Shown here piece after piece: positions 60,601 through 64,000 of a DNA stretch of 64,000 nucleotides. Within the stretch, counting starts at the first letter, position 1. Each line of letters opens with the position of its first letter. Source of the DNA: Micromussa lordhowensis (lineage: Eukaryota; Cnidaria; Anthozoa; Scleractinia; Lobophylliidae); the NCBI GenBank assembly GCA_964020085.1, contig OZ026600.1, forward strand, positions 31,184,380-31,248,379, given 5' to 3'. The notes under the pieces are model-generated. The model was given only the letters and a program-made list of their open reading frames with translations. It did not search any database and was not told the DNA's origin. Position numbers and translations under genes: made by a program.

Positions 60601-62964
60601 GCACATCAAAAATTCAAAAAAAAAACGTTTATCCCCGTTTAAAAGGCACGTATCTTTTTTCAAAACGGAGTACAGATCTGATTATGAACTATTCTAAAAT
60701 AATGATTTGCTTTCATTCTATTGAAGGGTAAATTTTAAGCCGATTTAATATGCGATTACCAACAATGGCTTTGAACGCTAGAACCTGAAATATCTTATAT
60801 TTTCCCTCGTCAGCTTGCGAGGAAATAGAGCCCAGCTGTTGCAGACTGGCAGTGGAAAGATTCCTGTGTATTGTCAGATGACCAGCCGAGGTGCTGGCGC
60901 ATGCGGAGGTGGAGGATGGACACTGGTCATGAAAATTGATGGCAGTAAGGTATATATAACAAACTAGATGAAAGCAAAAATCCTGGGCGCTTTCCATTCG
61001 ACCAAAAATTCCGGTGTGAATTTCCGGACATTTCCATGGGCGGATGGTACAGAATTTTCCCTTGTAGAAAATGATAAGCCCCCTAGTGTTTTGGAATTTT
61101 TCAATGACGAGGAAGAGAACACTGATAAGTCGACATTGTGACTTTTTATAGACTTCAACAGCAGGGACCTCATACAAACCACAACGGCAGCGCCGGAAAC
61201 GTTGGAAAACAAAGGGTTTAATGAGTCGTACAATTGTTCTGCACGAGTTATAAATCTTTGTACATTTACTAACTAACCTATGCAAAACAAACAAATACAC
61301 CACGGGACATCATTTTTATAAAACGCTTTCTTGACGAATTAAGCTTTTGCTAGTATTTATCGACATAGAAGTGGAAAGATTCTAAAGTAAAATATTAATT
61401 CACTTTTGAATGCGCGTCGCCATCATCCTTGTCCAACTGCAGCCAAAAGAACTAACGCTGATTAGTATAAATCTACTAGCGTTCTATCACGAAGGCCGTT
61501 CTCTGACTGGCTACGCTACTCACTATCTATTCTGTGATAGATAGTGAGTAGCGTAACAGTGTGCACTTGTTAACAAAATGACGGCCGTTTCTTGGCGTTT
61601 TCGAAGTGTTGAGAAGAGGATTTAGATTAATTTTTGAACGACTAGTAGATTTATACTAAAACAATTAGATTATTCGCTCTCGATTTCTATCGCGCGATAG
61701 TTGACTCGGGCTGCGTCCTCGTCAACTATCACGCGATAGAATCTCGAGCTCATAATCTAATTCTTAACTAGAAAATTGCGAATTTGCATAATTTCAGAAA
61801 AAGAGGAGAACCTCGTGAGGTATACCCGAATGTTCGAACATTTTCTCCTAGAAATTTCCGTTACATTTGATTTACATCCCAGAATTTCCGGAATTTTCGG
61901 TTGGATGGTTCGCTTTTCGGATATTCAACAATTTCCAGATTTTCTGGAACTTTTCAATGGAAATTTCCGTACCATTTGTCTCTGTTTCGAAAATTTCGAC
62001 ATTTTTGGTCGAATGGTAAAAGCCCACATGTGATTTATGGTAAGTGAATAAGTGAATAAGTGAATTTTTAAGCTCGGTAATAAAATGTGAAAGGTGAATT
62101 GATCAACATGACACGAGCGTGGGACAAAGAAAAAATCTAAGTCCTCGACAGGAATCGGACCCATGACCTCACGAACACCGGGCGGGCGCTCTCTCCTCTG
62201 AGCTACGAGAACTCATCGAGAGCAAGGTCATTTAACTGAGTTCATATCTGACAGGCTTCCTTCATACTGCTAGGATCAGTCTGTGGAAGTCATTGTCAAA
62301 AAATGTCACCATCTTTATTCACTTGTCACTACACACGATGACTTCGACAGTTTTGTTTGTTAAGGAAAAAGTTGTCACTGTTCATTACTTGTCAAGAAGT
62401 CTTAAAAATGTGCCTTTTTAAACTTCTTCTTGAAAAATGTAGTCAACCTTCCACTACAATTCCTCACTCTGGACCAACAAGAACGAGTTTAACATTCCAG
62501 GAGGCAAGACTGGGTTTGACTTACAAGAGACCAAGTTACCGACCTACTGGAACACATCCTTCTCCAAGATCTGTCTTGGTATGAAGATCGGCCAACAGAT
62601 CAACTTCATAGTCATCAACAAGCAGGCCGACTCTCTGTACTCACTGATCGCTGACGGGCAATACCGCAACACGTCACTGGGTCGTAGCACGTGGAAGACG
62701 CTGATTGGTTCACAAGCCTCCTTACAGTTTAACTGTAACAAGGAAGGCTTCAATGTTGCAGGTAGTTTTCGGGCCACTTCCGTAACAAGAATCGGTTTCC
62801 TAGGTAACAACGAAGACGATTGTGTCAGACCTGACTCAAGAATCGGGTTTGGTACAGGAGGGTATCCTGATGACTCTAACACGTGTGGAAACGAGGCAAT
62901 GTATATTACAGATAATGGAGACAAACACATAAAAGCTTCAATGTGCTACATCCTGGTGCAGTGA
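57485..62964 (+). CDS. USOMP-5-like secreted fibrinogen-like protein, four exons, intact
   Basis: Exons 57485-57638, 59246-59288, 60814-60949 and 62443-62964 join in phase (1, 2, 0) to 855 nt, giving 284 residues plus TGA. All borders are [24 protein letters not shown] is a signal peptide; then come [19 protein letters not shown], the hallmark [78 protein letters not shown] and the terminal SMCYILVQ. The head of this domain is fibrinogen-like. From memory, the closest family is the coral skeletal organic matrix protein USOMP-5, so an extracellular matrix or biomineralisation-linked role is an inference. Two degraded copies occur at 3120 and 17534. Confidence 0.85.
58047..58355. mobile_element. 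Foldback MITE in intron 1
   Basis: CAGCTACAACCTCGGACAAA with ACCTGTTGAGACA on the left matches in reverse complement GTCTTAACAGTTTTGTCCGA with GATTGTAGCTGCTC on the right. Inner ACATTGCA/TGCAATGT blocks pair too. No coding capacity. Confidence 0.7.
58481..58545 (+). repeat. tRNA-like SINE fragment
   Basis: GATGGCCTCATGGTTAGTGC then GCTCGACTCCGGAGCGAGTG: a tRNA-like D arm and anticodon stem with a CCGGA/TCCGG hairpin. No good box B follows, so it is a degraded SINE head. Confidence 0.4.
59246..59288 (+). CDS. USOMP-5-like gene, exon 2
   Basis: 43-nt exon between TTAACAG and GTAAGT, phase 1 in and 2 out, encoding [13 protein letters not shown]. Exon 19898-19928 of copy 2 is the counterpart ([10 protein letters not shown]). 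Confidence 0.75.
59289..60813. other. Intron 2: no feature seen
   Basis: No further exon is required by phase or by comparison with copy 2, and no repeat stands out. Confidence 0.4.
60814..60949 (+). CDS. USOMP-5-like gene, exon 3 (fibrinogen-like head)
   Basis: Acceptor CTCGTCAG, donor AAG|GTATAT, phase 2 to 0. It encodes [45 protein letters not shown]. Confidence 0.85.
61511..61556. repeat. Perfect-arm hairpin
   Basis: TACGCTACTCACTATCTAT, a 6-8-nt loop, then ATAGATAGTGAGTAGCGTA. No mismatch in the arms. Confidence 0.9.
61663..61762. repeat. Palindrome (arms about 42 bp), centre CTCGGGCTGCGTCCTCG
   Basis: AATTAGATTAT, CTCGATT, TATCGCGCGATAGTTGA on the left mirrored by TCAACTATCACGCGATAGAA, TCTCGAG and ATAATCTAATT on the right. 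Confidence 0.9.
62141..62212 (-). repeat. tRNA-like SINE head, minus strand
   Basis: Reverse complement shows CGTAGCTCAGAGGAGAGAGC (box A), a CCCGCCCGGTGTTCG anticodon region and GGGTCCGATTCC (box-B-like). Acceptor pairing is partial (TCTCGTAG / CGAGGAC). It is probably a SINE rather than a tRNA gene. Confidence 0.5.
62443..62964 (+). CDS. USOMP-5-like gene, exon 4 (C-terminal domain)
   Basis: Acceptor AATGTAG; 174 codons including TGA. It contains all of the conserved C-terminal region from [10 protein letters not shown] to [17 protein letters not shown]. Three Cys-containing motifs are visible: [13 protein letters not shown] and NTCGNEA. Confidence 0.85.
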   Translation, partial: STFHYNSSLWTNKNEFNIPGGKTGFDLQETKLPTYWNTSFSKICLGMKIGQQINFIVINKQADSLYSLIADGQYRNTSLGRSTWKTLIGSQASLQFNCNKEGFNVAGSFRATSVTRIGFLGNNEDDCVRPDSRIGFGTGGYPDDSNTCGNEAMYITDNGDKHIKASMCYILVQ

Positions 62965-63439
62965 CAAGATCTTCTCCTCACCTTCCAAGACCATTCAATG
63001 AAAAAAAGTATTTCCTAACAATAAAGCTCCAGTCATCTTAACTGCTAATTAGCCCAATGATGTTTGTGAGTGCATTTTCAGAAAAATAAAAACACGGAGT
63101 TTTATAAAGCAAATAAAACATGGTGGTGGGAATAGATAGTGTTTCTTCCTTGTTTTGTTGTGTTTTATACCACGTTTTCACTAAACATGGCTCATCTGCA
63201 ATAGCGACGCGCACAGATGACGTCACGAAAATTTACCCCCCGTCGTGACTCAGACAAACAAACCATCCCATGGGCTACTTCTTTAAGAGCGACGTATGAA
63301 ATAACGGCGCTCGAAAAGGCTAGATTGCAGAATACCCGGCCCACTTTTTGGAATTCTTAAATGCTGCTACCGCAGTCCCGCAGTCGACATAATTTACATA
63401 ATAAACTGTATATAAAAACCATGAATATACCTCGTTCTT
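62965..63439. other. 3-prime flank of the USOMP-5-like gene
   Basis: A polyadenylation-type AATAAA occurs at 63020-63025, 56 bp after the stop. The stretch 63100-63200 matches, inverted, the flank of copy 2 at 17345-17420. No other gene is seen. Confidence 0.5.
63020..63025 (+). terminator. Polyadenylation signal AATAAA
   Basis: Canonical hexamer 56 bp downstream of the USOMP-5-like stop codon; position fits a short 3-prime UTR. Confidence 0.5.
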
Positions 63440-63660
63440 TCATCCACTGCGGGACTGCGGCACTGCGGTAGCAGTAGTTTAACTAACTTGAATTTAATTA
63501 TTCATCGACTTCGGGACCACGGCACTGCGGTAGCAGTAGTTTACCTAACTTCGACTTAATTATGCAATAACTACGGCACTGCGGCACTGCGGTAGCAGTC
63601 CTTCAACTCACTAAATTGCATAATTTTTGTTTGGTCACTGCGGAACTGCAGGAGCAAGAA
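63440..63660. repeat. 62-bp tandem repeat
   Basis: GCACTGCGGTAGCAGT recurs at 63460, 63522 and 63584 (62-bp period) with TTAACTAACTT..TTAATTAT between, and a degraded fourth copy near 63640. An inverted piece, CTGCTACCGCAGTCC, lies at 63364. Confidence 0.8.
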
Positions 63661-64000
63661 ACTTGTGCCCTTCCGGGAGCGGGCGGAATTTCCCCATCCG
63701 GCCCACCACAGCGGGCGGAATTCGTCGTGTTGATCTATTTTCCTTCTTCTACCTTTTTCACGCGTCCATGATCGACGATTAAGTTTATCTTTTAAATGAC
63801 AAGGAAAGTCACTGTAAGCAAATTCAATTGAGTGTTTTGAAGTTGTGAAAGTTTGTTTGGTTGTTTGTAGCTTAGCGCTGTAATGGCGCGTAATCCTGTG
63901 TTTCGCTCGCCGAAAATCATAAGTAAAATATGAGTCAATTTCAGTCGAGTTAACCTCTCTGATCGTCGCTGTTTTTAAGAGAATTTCTGCAGAATACACT
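63661..64000. other. No feature seen
   Basis: An open minus-strand frame exists but has no recognisable family or splice context. Confidence 0.35.

Larger units (their letters stand above)
60985..62025. mobile_element. Foldback element in intron 3 carrying two nested palindromes
   Basis: The left end GGGCGCTTTCCATTCGACCA and right end (reverse complement GGGCTTTTACCATTCGACCA) are inverted, followed by AAAAATT/AAAAATG and TTTCCG-rich text on both sides. The interior contains a smaller inverted pair TTAGTATAAATCTACTAG (about 61462-61480 and 61640-61660), a palindrome at 61511-61556 and another at 61663-61762: insertions within an insertion. Confidence 0.65.

Noticed and set aside
60713..61303. 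196-aa minus-strand ORF
   Set aside because: It runs antisense across exon 3 of the USOMP-5-like gene and a foldback repeat; no domain.
18416..61762. CRISPR-like arrays or bacterial terminators to explain the hairpins
   Set aside because: Spliced genes, SINEs and retroelements show eukaryotic DNA, and the palindromes are single and dispersed, not spaced repeats.
62544..62930. 128-aa minus-strand ORF
   Set aside because: Shadow frame antisense to USOMP-5-like exon 4; the same shadow occurs at 17694-17951 opposite copy 2.
63571..63999. 142-aa minus-strand ORF at the right edge
   Set aside because: Starts inside a tandem repeat on its C-terminal side and shows no motif; cannot be supported.

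Overview
The window looks like nuclear DNA from an anthozoan cnidarian, most likely a stony coral. It is AT-rich, with long introns, GT-AG exons and very few long open frames. Two gene families stand out. One encodes a secreted PAN/apple-EGF-MAM protein. The other encodes a fibrinogen-like '[13 protein letters not shown]' protein resembling coral skeletal organic matrix protein USOMP-5. The mobile-element mix (Penelope, BEL/Pao, Gypsy, Crypton/DUF3504 recombinases, Polinton, tRNA-derived SINEs, many foldback MITEs) fits a coral. The genus cannot be decided from the sequence alone.

Layout. 1-2537: LINE reverse transcriptase remnant and first exon of a minus-strand PAN/EGF/MAM paralog whose remaining exons lie off the left edge. 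3120-4400: decayed minus-strand USOMP-5-like pseudogene split by a foldback transposon. 4819-15847: six head-to-tail copies of an apparently identical 1846-bp unit, set inside a degenerate short-period repeat tract. 17534-20813: second USOMP-5-like locus (minus), with five recognisable exons but a premature TAG in the last one. Its introns hold a Crypton remnant, a 25-bp minisatellite and a long palindrome. 21034-24535: two more Crypton-type recombinase remnants with long palindromes. 25018-27905: tRNA-derived SINEs. 28448-48655: an apparently intact 319-aa PAN-EGF-MAM gene in five exons. Its introns contain a BEL/Pao copy, a Polinton DNA polymerase remnant, a MULE-like MITE, a Penelope fragment, a nearly intact Penelope element with 641-bp inverted arms, and a 1.4-kb foldback element. 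48692-57290: MITEs, a diverged long direct repeat, palindromes, two unrecognised ORFs and a Gypsy integrase remnant. 57485-62964: an apparently intact four-exon USOMP-5-like gene of 284 aa. 63440-63660: short tandem repeat.

How it fits together. Two genes look functional (28448-48655 and 57485-62964), and both predict secreted extracellular proteins. The PAN/EGF/MAM first exon occurs twice in inverted, head-to-head orientation about 26 kb apart, with its upstream region conserved on both sides. The USOMP-5 family occurs three times at three stages of decay. The rest is mobile DNA, much of it nested. Two patterns go beyond the usual classes: the extremely homogeneous 1846-bp array with internal 34-bp inverted repeats, and a set of long near-perfect palindromes with unrelated arms but a similar CGAG-rich centre. 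Three of these palindromes lie just downstream of the three tyrosine-recombinase remnants.
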